This document shows, piece after piece, positions 28,724-36,712 of a stretch of 64,000 bases of DNA (the stretch's first letter is position 1; every line of letters starts with the position of its first letter). Below the pieces are notes generated by a model. That model was not told where the DNA came from. It saw nothing but the letters and a program-made list of their open reading frames with translations, and ran no database searches. A program made the translations under genes and the position numbers. The DNA comes from Dyadobacter endophyticus (GTDB lineage: Bacteria > Bacteroidota > Bacteroidia > Cytophagales > Spirosomataceae), in assembly GCF_014641595.1 (NCBI RefSeq), contig NZ_BMIA01000001.1:1860426-1924425 (forward strand), read 5' to 3'.

Positions 28724-28969
28724 ATGACTAGCAAGGCTTTCAGCGTTAAAAAGTCGATTCCGAACTTCACTGATCATGACAGTGATGAATGCTTTCAGTG
28801 GATGATGACTGATGAAGAGTTTTGCAAATACATAGTAAAATCCTTAATAAAGGCCATGGCTATAAAGAGCACCTTACGCCACCCGTTCCACGCACCTTCA
28901 AGAGGCGCTATTCTTCCGTGTGAAGCATATTCCGTCGCTTGTCACCTTGCGCCGAAAAAAATGAGATAA
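28724..28969 (+). CDS. Doubtful short open frame
   Basis: An 81-codon frame preceded by GGAGG 16 nt upstream. The first 45 residues (with FTDHDSDECFQWMMTDEEFC) look like they could be coding; the rest is compositionally poor. It overlaps the 3' end of the convergent membrane-protein gene by 62 nt. I recognise no family; it may be a fragment of a lost gene. Confidence 0.2.
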   Translation: MTSKAFSVKKSIPNFTDHDSDECFQWMMTDEEFCKYIVKSLIKAMAIKSTLRHPFHAPSRGAILPCEAYSVACHLAPKKMR

Positions 28970-29297
28970 GAAATATGATGTGTATGGAAAGACTGATTCT
29001 GAAAGCACTGGCAGATTCAATTCTTCCAAACAATGCTGGTGTGAGAAGTGCCCCACCGCCGCCAAAGTAGACTATGAGATTTAGAATTATCATCCCCAAC
29101 AAAATACTACATAATGACCTTAGCTGAGTATCAATTCCTATGAAGCGATCAGATACAACCCATCCAATACCACCAATTACCGCATACAGCAGGTTTGCAA
29201 AAATCGCATATGCAAACATTTCACCGGAGCCCGCTAATAAGGCAATTATCAAAGTGAGCGAAATGAACACCGCGTAAAAAACTCCTGCAAATCTCAT
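28908..29297 (-). CDS. Hypothetical four-helix membrane protein
   Basis: A 129-residue, strongly hydrophobic protein with about four TM segments (for example GVFYAVFISLTLIIALLAG and SILLGMIILNLIVYFGGGG) and a charged C-terminus. No family is recognised. It lies in the AT-richer accessory patch with no partner genes. Confidence 0.5.
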   Translation of the reverse strand: MRFAGVFYAVFISLTLIIALLAGSGEMFAYAIFANLLYAVIGGIGWVVSDRFIGIDTQLRSLCSILLGMIILNLIVYFGGGGALLTPALFGRIESASAFRISLSIHIIFLISFFSAQGDKRRNMLHTEE

Positions 29298-29900
29298 AAT
29301 TCATGTATTCATGTTTCGAAATCACTAAAAGGCAGTTTTCCTGGATGAGTTGACCATGCAATCAAGATAGCGCAGAAATATTGAAGCATCAACACTTCAA
29401 CTAAGTCCCCCCCACCAACATGCGAAAACCACGAGTGATGCCCGAAGGCTGTATGCGCCTCAGCTGAGTTCATCCCAGATCAAAACCGGAAGTGAGTTAG
29501 ATCCCGGATATCCGGAGGATGCCGAAACTATCGGCTATGCGAGCCCGCCAACACAAACGAGACATTGCCCGGAGATGTGCTCTGCCCTACTACTACGACA
29601 AATCCGCGGCCCAGTATTGCATTGCCATTATTGCAAGTTGTATTGCAACTACCCCAATCACCAGCAAAAAAGCACTCACGAAATAATCATAAGTACTTGA
29701 CGTTAAAGCAATTCTGCTTGGATTCGAACCGCCTGGCGGCGCGGCAAAGGCCTACTGCTTAGAAGGCATGCGGGATGCACTTTGTAACGGAATGCCCTAA
29801 CCTCTCGGCTAAACGGGCTATTCACGGCAAGGGGAAATAATCATTGACCAAGATTCAAATTGATGCCCAAAATCGAAACCGCGTCGGACCATGCGGCAGA
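29298..29900. other. 600-nt stretch without a convincing gene
   Basis: Contains short open frames only. A segment around 29435-29550 can be read as ARRLYAPQLSSSQIKTG in one frame and may be a remnant of a lost gene. The right part holds a degenerate tRNA-like sequence (listed separately). No promoter or repeat is clear. Confidence 0.4.
29712..29818 (-). other. Degenerate tRNA-like sequence
   Basis: On the minus strand a D-arm-like element GCCGAGAGGTTAGGGC (29794-29809) has an intact 3-bp stem. It is followed by a loop CTTCTAA that looks like an anticodon loop (TCT) closed by three pairs, and then by a T-loop-like GGTTCGAATCC. The acceptor stem does not pair, the T-stem has only two pairs, and the spacing is too long. 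It is best read as a tRNA relic, not a working tRNA, and perhaps marks an old integration site. Confidence 0.35.
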
Positions 29901-30338
29901 TTATAATCTGGATTCGATTGAATAGCCAGGATTTCGATTCACGAAAAACTCTCCGTCAGTTACTTTGAAGCTTTCATGTGAGGGAATAATACTATTGGGA
30001 TCTGTTCGTACAGTACCAGAAAAAAACCCTTTAATTTTATGCTCAGTGAGCTCTGTGACTTCTATTGTGCCATCGTAAAATGCCCAGTATGCTCGATATT
30101 CAAGTGGATTTTTAGTTTTCAGATGTATCCAACTGATTACTACGTCAGAAGTTCGATGAAAATCGTTTGAAACTTTCCATACACCTTTTGTCACGGATGC
30201 CTTATCCCTAATGGCTATCAAAAAAGAAGGGGCATCCATCGATCTTGGTAGCACCCCCTCATGACACAAATGCCCGACCCGGCTACCGGGCCGCTTGTTG
30301 TAAATTTTATAAACTGAATTCTTCATTGTGAATCTCAT
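29901..30338 (-). CDS. Hypothetical protein, possibly a truncated lipoprotein
   Basis: A 145-residue open frame. The C-terminal half (YRAYWAFYDGTIEVTELTEH, KIKGFFSGTV, FKVTDGEFFVNR) resembles beta-sandwich domains of Bacteroidota lipoproteins in which a GxFSF strand precedes a T(D/N)GxF strand. The N-terminus is unlike a signal peptide, and its first 40 residues read unnaturally, so the gene may be missing its true 5' end. It stands alone at the edge of the accessory patch. Confidence 0.45.
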   Translation of the reverse strand: MRFTMKNSVYKIYNKRPGSRVGHLCHEGVLPRSMDAPSFLIAIRDKASVTKGVWKVSNDFHRTSDVVISWIHLKTKNPLEYRAYWAFYDGTIEVTELTEHKIKGFFSGTVRTDPNSIIPSHESFKVTDGEFFVNRNPGYSIESRL

Positions 30339-30464
30339 TGTGACACTCCTCCGATAGTCCCCTAAAACAGCCTAAAAAGCTCATAGAGCCACATTTTCTA
30401 ACTGTTGTCTCATTTCACCCACAAATTGTCCCATACTCACCCCGGGAATGTGCGTGGCCGGCCG

Positions 30465-30472
30465 TATTTTTG
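30465..30472 (+). promoter_or_regulatory. Putative -7 element of the MFS gene
   Basis: An exact TATTTTTG 50 nt upstream of the MFS start codon; the -33 region has no good TTG at the standard distance. Confidence 0.4.
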
Positions 30473-30522
30473 TATCAACACTTCGCAAGCCGGTGACAAT
30501 CCGGTGACTAATCCATATCGTT

Positions 30523-31863
30523 ATGAAAACCTTTTATGCGGTCCTCGCCAACTCGCTGGCAGCCGCGCTTACAAACACGTTTGTCTGGTTTGCCGTCACA
30601 TTCTGGGTGTATCTTGAAACCAAATCGGTGCTCGCTACTTCGGTAATGGCCGGAGTTTACCTGGCAACGGTGGCTATTTCCGGCTTCTTCCTGGGTTCCA
30701 TCGTGGACCGCTACCGAAAGAAGACCTCCATGATGCTGTCGGCATCGGTCACCCTGGCACTCTACATGCTGGCCCTGATCATCTACATTTCCACACCCGA
30801 AGCCGTTTTTAAAAACGATTCCAGCATTAACCTCTGGCTTTTTATCACACTTTGCCTTTTCGGGGCTATTACCGGGAACATTCGTACGATCGCATTATCA
30901 ACGGTGGTTACGATTCTGATAGAAGAAGACAAGCGCGACAAGGCCAATGGAATGGTCGGTACCGCTAACGGCGTGTCTTTTCTGATCGCATCTATTTTCA
31001 GCGGGCTTGTAATCGGTTACCTGGGCGTGTTGTGGATGATGGTGCTGGCCGTCGGGCTGAGCGTGCTGGTGATCCTGCATTTGCTGACAATTTCAATTCC
31101 CGAAAGAGAAGTTGTGCAAAGCGAACCGCACACGCAGCGCGTCGATATCCGTGGCACTATTGCTGCCGTGGGCATGGTACCGGGACTGTTTGGATTGATT
31201 TTCTTCAATACTTTTAACAACTTTCTCGGCGGCGTGTTCATGTCGCTGATGGATGCTTACGGCCTCTCGCTCGTATCCGTACAGGCGTGGGGCATCCTCT
31301 GGGGCGTGCTCAGCCTGGGTTTCATTGTCGGCGGGCTTGTGGTAGCGAAGCGGGGCCTGGGTAAAATGCCGTTAAAAACCCTGTTTATCTCCAATATTCT
31401 GATGTGGGTGATTTGCATGGTTTTCCCTATCCAGTCGTCTATTATCTTGTTGGGTATCGGCATGTTTGTTTACCTATGCCTTATCCCGGTTGTAGAGGCG
31501 ACGGAGCAAACGATCCTTCAAAAAGTGATCCCTCCCGAGAGACAGGGACGTGTATTCGGTTTTGCACAGAGCATCGAACAGGCGGCCTCCCCCATTACTG
31601 CATTTATGATCGGGCCTATTGCCAAGTTTGTTTTCATTCCTTTTATGACCACGGGCGCAGGCGTGCGCCTGATCGGCTCCTGGTTCGGGACCGGGACTGC
31701 CCGCGGTCTGGCACTTTTATTTGTCGTGACGGGCATTGTGGGCCTCGTTGTGACGCTGATCGCCATGCAATCGGCCGCGTACAGGAAATTGTCGCTCGTT
31801 TACAAAAAACCTGCGCCCGATTTTGATCCCAGCGACGTACCTGTCCGCGAAGAAGCCCGATAG
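30523..31863 (+). CDS. MFS transporter
   Basis: A 446-residue protein with twelve probable TM segments. The A-loop motif between TM2 and TM3 is GSIVDRYRKKTSMM, typical of the major facilitator superfamily, and the second half starts after the long loop near residue 205. The last part (EATEQTILQKVIPPERQGRVFGF) matches MFS_3-type efflux proteins. The substrate is unknown. The following VOC gene starts 38 nt downstream, so VOC, DinB and YjbQ may be co-transcribed with it. Confidence 0.88.
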   Translation: MKTFYAVLANSLAAALTNTFVWFAVTFWVYLETKSVLATSVMAGVYLATVAISGFFLGSIVDRYRKKTSMMLSASVTLALYMLALIIYISTPEAVFKNDSSINLWLFITLCLFGAITGNIRTIALSTVVTILIEEDKRDKANGMVGTANGVSFLIASIFSGLVIGYLGVLWMMVLAVGLSVLVILHLLTISIPEREVVQSEPHTQRVDIRGTIAAVGMVPGLFGLIFFNTFNNFLGGVFMSLMDAYGLSLVSVQAWGILWGVLSLGFIVGGLVVAKRGLGKMPLKTLFISNILMWVICMVFPIQSSIILLGIGMFVYLCLIPVVEATEQTILQKVIPPERQGRVFGFAQSIEQAASPITAFMIGPIAKFVFIPFMTTGAGVRLIGSWFGTGTARGLALLFVVTGIVGLVVTLIAMQSAAYRKLSLVYKKPAPDFDPSDVPVREEAR

Positions 31864-31901
31864 TCTTTTAAATTTTCAATCAACAACAAATCACTACAAC
31901 C

Positions 31902-32291
31902 ATGTTTGGACAAACCAAAGCATTCAGCGGGTATTCGGTAGACGATCTGCAAAAAGCGCGACAGTTTTATGGAGAAATACTAGGCATAGAGGTTTCGCAG
32001 CAACAGGAAATGCCTGTCCTCCATCTGAATATTCACGGGGGTTACCAAGTGATCCTGTATGAAAAACCAAACCACGAACCAGCGACTTTCACCGTCCTCA
32101 ACTTTCCTGTCAAAAATATCGAAGAGGTGGTCAAAACGCTCAAATCCAAAGGCGTGACGTTCGAGAGCTACGATTGGCCGGGTTTCAAGACCGACCCCGA
32201 CAATATCATGCGGGGAAATGGTCCCACCATCGCCTGGTTCACCGATCCTGCCGGCAATATTCTGTCGGTCATTGAAAGTGAAAATAATTAA
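31902..32291 (+). CDS. VOC-family (glyoxalase-like) protein
   Basis: A 129-residue vicinal-oxygen-chelate fold protein: SVDDLQKARQFYGEILGIEV at the N-terminus and GPTIAWFTDPAGNILSVIE at the C-terminus are the two beta-alpha-beta signatures. The metal ligands are only partly conserved. Substrate unknown. It lies between the MFS and a DinB gene, 20 nt before the latter. Confidence 0.85.
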   Translation: MFGQTKAFSGYSVDDLQKARQFYGEILGIEVSQQQEMPVLHLNIHGGYQVILYEKPNHEPATFTVLNFPVKNIEEVVKTLKSKGVTFESYDWPGFKTDPDNIMRGNGPTIAWFTDPAGNILSVIESENN

Positions 32292-32311
32292 CCTTAACCT
32301 TCAATTAAAAC

Positions 32312-32806
32312 ATGGAAAATGTTAAAAGCACCAGAATGCAGGGCATTGTCAGCCTGTATAATTTGCAAACGCCTTTTTTCTCGTTTGTAACAGAGAATAT
32401 CAATGAAGCAGACACGCAAAAGCGTCTGGATACCAAGGCCAACCATATCGGCTGGCTCGCGGGCGCGCTTGTGGAGCAACGTTTCGACCTCGCACGCCAC
32501 CTGGGCTACGACGGGCATCAGCAGGCCAACGAACTGTTCAAAGACTTCAAAGGGATCCAGGACGGCGTGCAATATCCGTCGATCGCGTCCTATCAGGAGG
32601 ATTGGAACAAGATCACGCCGATCCTTAAAGATTCGTTGAGTAAGCTGAGCGACGAAGAGCTGGAAAGACGGATCGATATGGGTCCCGAATTCTCCATGTC
32701 GCTGTACGAACTGATTACGTTCTCGATCTACCGCGAAGCGAATATCATCGGGCAAATCGCCCTCTGGCGGCGGCTACTCGGTTACCCTGGCATGCGGTAC
32801 ATGTAG
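32312..32806 (+). CDS. DinB-like four-helix protein
   Basis: A 164-residue relative of the DinB superfamily. Helix 2 keeps a His in KANHIGWLAGALVEQRFDLA, but the C-terminal HxxxH is replaced in IYREANIIGQIALWRRLLGY, so the metal triad is incomplete. It is likely in one transcript with the VOC gene. The function is unknown. Confidence 0.7.
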   Translation: MENVKSTRMQGIVSLYNLQTPFFSFVTENINEADTQKRLDTKANHIGWLAGALVEQRFDLARHLGYDGHQQANELFKDFKGIQDGVQYPSIASYQEDWNKITPILKDSLSKLSDEELERRIDMGPEFSMSLYELITFSIYREANIIGQIALWRRLLGYPGMRYM

Positions 32807-32856
32807 AAATAGGCGGAATTGTGCTTTCTTGCGGGCTAATATCGACCAGGCATTCT

Positions 32857-33279
32857 ATGAAAATGTTTCAGCAAGGCATTCAGCTCAAAGCAAGAGGCCG
32901 CGGTTTTCACCTGATTACCGGAGAAATCCTTTATGCATTACCTGCGATCAGCGAAATCAAGGCCGGGATGTGCCAGGTATTTATCCAGCACACCTCGGCT
33001 TCGCTGACGATCAATGAAAATGCCGACCCTACGGTACGGATCGATTTCGAAATGTATTTCAACAAATCGGTCCCCGAAAATGACCCCGACTATCGTCACG
33101 ACTACGAGGGCTCCGACGATATGCCGGCGCATTTGAAAGCCTCGTTGCTGGGAAGCTCGGTGATGATCCCCGTCCGGAATGGTCGTCTCGCGCTGGGGAC
33201 CTGGCAAGGCATTTACTTGTGTGAACACCGGGATTATGGTGGTCCGAGAAACCTCGTGATCACTGCCTGGGGCAATTAG
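32857..33279 (+). CDS. YjbQ-family protein (secondary thiamine-phosphate synthase-like)
   Basis: About 140 residues from MKMFQQGIQLKARGRGFHLI. The UPF0047/YjbQ signatures are IQHTSASLTINENADPTV, the SLLGSSVMIPV stretch and LGTWQGIYLCEHRDYGG. Members can replace thiamine-phosphate synthase at low level in E. coli; the natural role is unclear. Its last 4 nt overlap the end of the convergent sensor kinase gene. Confidence 0.93.
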   Translation: MKMFQQGIQLKARGRGFHLITGEILYALPAISEIKAGMCQVFIQHTSASLTINENADPTVRIDFEMYFNKSVPENDPDYRHDYEGSDDMPAHLKASLLGSSVMIPVRNGRLALGTWQGIYLCEHRDYGGPRNLVITAWGN

Positions 33280-35303
33280 GCCTCCTTGATCACGAGGCTG
33301 AACAGCATACCGGTTCCGGCATTGGGCCGGGCAGAAATCTCGCAGGAAATTGCCTTGGCAAGGTCCCGGATCAAATGCAATCCTAAACCTGACTTGATTC
33401 CGATCGTCGCATGGTCGTCGTACAAGGCGTTCAACTGCTCGTCAGAAGCACCGGGGCCATTATCGGCAACCGACAAAACGATCCGTCCGCCTTTTGCCTC
33501 CGCCTTCCAATGGATTTCGGCATTTTGTGTTCTTTTTAATGCTTTGACGGCATTATGGGTAAGGTTTTGCATGATCGTACGGAGGTAATCTTCGTCGGTC
33601 ACAACGGTGAGGGAACCGGGGTTATCGAAAGTAAATCTAATGTGCTCCGTTCCTGAAAAAAACTTCCGGATGTATTCGAAAAGATCTTCGACAGCAACGC
33701 GCCGTGCCTGCGGTTTGAACTGCTGCATTTGCGTTTTGCTCCACAACAGCATCGATTCCATCCCTTCAAGCAACAACTCGGCCGACTCTGTAAGCCGTTT
33801 CTGATGGATTTCGGCTGCCTCGGCACGCATCAAATCGGGTGCTTCTTTTTGCAAATGCAGGAAATTGACGAGATTGGCCACCGGGCTTCGCAAGTCGTGG
33901 CTTAATATGGCAAAAAAACGCGCCTTAACCTGGTTCGCCTCGTCGAGCTCATTGTTCAAATGCAAGAGCTGCACGTTGGTGCGCTTACGCATGCGGTTCT
34001 GCCGGTATAGCAGTGCCCCTATTCCCGCAAGCAACAGCAAACCGCCCGTCAGCAGCCACTGCTGCCTTTTGCGGGCTTCCAGTTCGAGGGCATTAATCCG
34101 GATCTGCTTGTCGCGCAAGGCAATCTCGCGCTCCCCTTCCAGTCCTGCGATCTTGTTTTTCTCTTCCTGCGAGAACAGGGAATCTTCCACCATTTTGTAG
34201 GCCCTGAAATTGTAGAACGCATTCCGGAAATCGCCCATTTGCTCCTGCACTTCGGCCAGTATACCCGTAAAATGGGATTTGTACCCGATATCCCCGTTCT
34301 GCTCGCTGATCCTGATCGCCTTTCGTAAGTACTGTTCCGCCTCTTTCAGCAACAACGCCTTGCTGGTAATGCCTTCCGGGAGCGACCCGATTTTGTACAT
34401 TTCGAGGTACGCCGCACCTATATTACCAACATTATTGGCCGCTTCGATATGCACCGGGTTCACTTCATTCCAAAGCTGCTCTGACTTTCGGGCATAACTG
34501 AGCCGTTTGGGATAGTTGCGGTTTTCAAGCAATGCGAGGCTGCCGTAGGCTTTGGCCAAACCTTCCGTATTGCCTGCGCGCTCCTGCATGACCAACGCCT
34601 TGCTAAAATGTCCCCGCGCTGCGGTAGTGTCCTTCATTTGAAGGTAAATGCTGCCAAGCGTGTTCAACGAGTTACCTACTTCACGTTCAATATTGTAATT
34701 ATCCCCTTTTTCCAGCTGTCCGCGAAGATTTAAGGCTTTTAAACTATAAAAGAGGGCCTTTTTATAATTTTTCTGTGTGAGGTAAACCGATCCGACATTA
34801 TCGGAGGCATTTGACATCAGGTACTTATCCCCGAGTTTTTCAGCTTCCTTTAATGCCAAAAGATAATAACGAATGGCCTCAGGATAATTGGAAGCAAGGT
34901 TTTGCTGCATTACCCCTATATTATTAAAAGTATTAGCCATATTATAAGTATCACCCATTTTTCTAAATACTTCCAGTCCGCGCTTGTTATAATACATACA
35001 CGAATCCACATTTCCCATGTCGCTGAAAGCCCGCGCCATAGCCACATTGAACACTCCGATGCCGCGCTGCCAGCGCATGGCGCTCACATGTGCGAGCCCG
35101 AGCCGCGCATAGGTGAGCGCCTGCCTGGTATCGATAAAAAAGGATTCATCGGCAATGCGTTTGTAAAGCCGGCCTTTCAGCGTGTCGTCTTTGGCATTGG
35201 GAAGTTCTGAAACCAGCGAGTCGATCAGCGCACGCCCTTCTTTCTGGCCGTTTACAGGCTGGTGTAGCAGGAAAAAAGCCAGGATGATGGTTACGCAGCG
35301 CAT
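33276..35303 (-). CDS. TPR-containing sensor histidine kinase
   Basis: A 675-residue membrane sensor. Signal peptide, then about six tetratricopeptide units in the periplasmic part (for example NTFNNIGVMQQNLASNYPEA and NASDNVGSVYLTQKNYKKAL), then a TM near residue 410 (WLLTGGLLLLAGIGALLY) and a coiled linker. The HisKA motif FFAILSHDLRSPVANLVNF carries the phospho-His, and HATPase_c follows with NLTHNAVKALKRT and VADNGPGASDEQ. It lies 4 nt downstream of a LytTR regulator, its likely partner. The kinase is of the classical HisKA class, not the LytS class usually paired with LytTR. Confidence 0.9.
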   Translation of the reverse strand: MRCVTIILAFFLLHQPVNGQKEGRALIDSLVSELPNAKDDTLKGRLYKRIADESFFIDTRQALTYARLGLAHVSAMRWQRGIGVFNVAMARAFSDMGNVDSCMYYNKRGLEVFRKMGDTYNMANTFNNIGVMQQNLASNYPEAIRYYLLALKEAEKLGDKYLMSNASDNVGSVYLTQKNYKKALFYSLKALNLRGQLEKGDNYNIEREVGNSLNTLGSIYLQMKDTTAARGHFSKALVMQERAGNTEGLAKAYGSLALLENRNYPKRLSYARKSEQLWNEVNPVHIEAANNVGNIGAAYLEMYKIGSLPEGITSKALLLKEAEQYLRKAIRISEQNGDIGYKSHFTGILAEVQEQMGDFRNAFYNFRAYKMVEDSLFSQEEKNKIAGLEGEREIALRDKQIRINALELEARKRQQWLLTGGLLLLAGIGALLYRQNRMRKRTNVQLLHLNNELDEANQVKARFFAILSHDLRSPVANLVNFLHLQKEAPDLMRAEAAEIHQKRLTESAELLLEGMESMLLWSKTQMQQFKPQARRVAVEDLFEYIRKFFSGTEHIRFTFDNPGSLTVVTDEDYLRTIMQNLTHNAVKALKRTQNAEIHWKAEAKGGRIVLSVADNGPGASDEQLNALYDDHATIGIKSGLGLHLIRDLAKAISCEISARPNAGTGMLFSLVIKEA

Positions 35304-35307
35304 GGAG

Positions 35308-36021
35308 CTATTTCAGGTTGGCCAGTGTGTTCTTGAAACTCCGGCCGACCGGCAACGTGTAGCTACCAATATGCACTTCCTGAGGGGTGATTCGTTCGAT
35401 ATAATGCCGTTGCACGGCATAGCTGCGGTGAATGCGGAGGAAGGATTGGAAGGCCTTTTCGAGAAGCAGGTTACCAATGGACGACAAGACGCTGTACTTG
35501 CGTGTGGTGGTCACAATGCGGGTGTAGTCTTTCAACGCTTCCAGGTATACGATGTCATGCAGGTTCAGCTTGATCTGCTGGTGACCGTCCTTGATAAACA
35601 CCGTGCTTTCGCTTCCCAGGCTATATTCGAAGAGTTCGGCCTTGCGCTTCATTTCAAAATAATGCTGCACGCGTTGCATCGCATATGCAAAACGCTCGGG
35701 CTTGATCGGTTTAACGAGAAAATCAAATGCTTCCAGCTCGAAACTCTCAGCGGCGTAGTCTGGATAGGCCGTGACGAAAATACAAACGGGCACCTGCATC
35801 ATCCGCGCGCGAAATTCGAGGCCGCTCACGTCGGGCATGTCGATATCGCTGAGCAAGACATCCACCTGCATTTGCTGCAAGGCCGCCGAAGCTTCCGTAG
35901 CCGAGCCGAATACACCCACGATGTCCAGAAAAGGGTATTTACGTGCATACATGAGCGTCGTAAGCCGGTCGATTTCGTCATCATCAACAATCACACAGCG
36001 ATAAACCGGAAGGTCGGACAT
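35308..36021 (-). CDS. LytTR-family response regulator
   Basis: About 237 residues from MSDLPVYRCVIVDDDEID. The receiver domain has the acidic pair DDDE, the phospho-Asp in VDVLLSDIDMPDVSG, and the Lys in DFLVKPIKPERF. The LytTR DNA-binding domain follows (NLHDIVYLEALKDYTRIVT, FLRIHRSYAVQRHYIERI). The start was moved 35 codons inside the longest frame because the upstream part precedes the receiver fold. It is first in the two-gene unit with the TPR kinase. Confidence 0.9.
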   Translation of the reverse strand: MSDLPVYRCVIVDDDEIDRLTTLMYARKYPFLDIVGVFGSATEASAALQQMQVDVLLSDIDMPDVSGLEFRARMMQVPVCIFVTAYPDYAAESFELEAFDFLVKPIKPERFAYAMQRVQHYFEMKRKAELFEYSLGSESTVFIKDGHQQIKLNLHDIVYLEALKDYTRIVTTTRKYSVLSSIGNLLLEKAFQSFLRIHRSYAVQRHYIERITPQEVHIGSYTLPVGRSFKNTLANLK

Positions 36022-36195
36022 AGTAGGAAGGCAGAGTGTTTGTTTACCAAATTTAAAAGACTTTGCCAGAAAAGCAGACCTGCGACAGCCGGTTTTAGTT
36101 ACTGGTCTATTTAAAATGTCGTTCATCGACCGCGCATAGCAGCCGCTCTCCCCATCTGATACTTTTGGATGCGTATCGAATTTAAACCAGGTCCC

Positions 36196-36616
36196 ATGAA
36201 AAAGTTATGTATTTACTTGCTGATCAGCGCCATAACGGGCTGCTCTGATTCCTCCAAAGACATTCCCGCACCGGGAGGCACAGATATGGACCCGGCCCCA
36301 ACCACCGTAACACTCCCCGGGAAGGGTACGCCGGGCGTGGTGGGCACACCTTCGCAGACAAATCCCGGGCTTGCGATTTGTTCATATCACCCCGCCGCTG
36401 GTTTACATCACGACGAGGGATGAGGGAAATGAGGCAAAAATGCAATTGGGTGCATGGATGAAAGCCATATTTGCAGAAAAGGACGTCGTATTCTACCTGC
36501 AAGCGATAGAATCCAACGACGGCGCCTGCAAGCTGGGAAATGTGGGGCGGATTTGCGATGAATACCGCTCCACAGCATCTTACGCAAGCAAAAGCCAGGG
36601 CGTGGATGTGCCGTAA
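36196..36616 (+). pseudogene. Lipoprotein gene broken by a single-base frameshift
   Basis: The first frame gives a lipoprotein signal MKKLCIYLLISAITGCSDSS followed by a Pro/Gly/Thr linker up to SQTNPGL near 36369. The second frame continues from 36371 as RFVHITPPLVYITTRDEGNE, then LGAWMKAIFAEKDVVFYLQA, and ends VDVP at 36616. Joining them by removing one C near 36370 gives one coherent protein of about 140 residues with paired Cys near the end. It is either a real pseudogene or a sequencing error in a GC-rich run (CCCGGGC). Function unknown. Confidence 0.65.
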
Positions 36617-36712
36617 GGACAGGGCATTTATGCGAAGCTGCGGCGACCAAAATAAGCAAAGCGTTTTTAATGAGCATTTACAATACCGGAAAATAGTCAC
36701 CGGGCGAACCAC

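Noticed and set aside
29565..29762. A 65-codon plus-strand open frame
   Set aside because: No signal, domain or compositional support, and it runs into the tRNA-like relic on the other strand.
30421..30522. Possible riboswitch upstream of the MFS gene (direct repeat CCGGTGAC)
   Set aside because: Only a short direct repeat is present, without the conserved core of any riboswitch I know.
36408..36712. Minus-strand open frames opposite the broken lipoprotein
   Set aside because: They have no family resemblance and lie antisense to a better-supported, though frameshifted, coding region.
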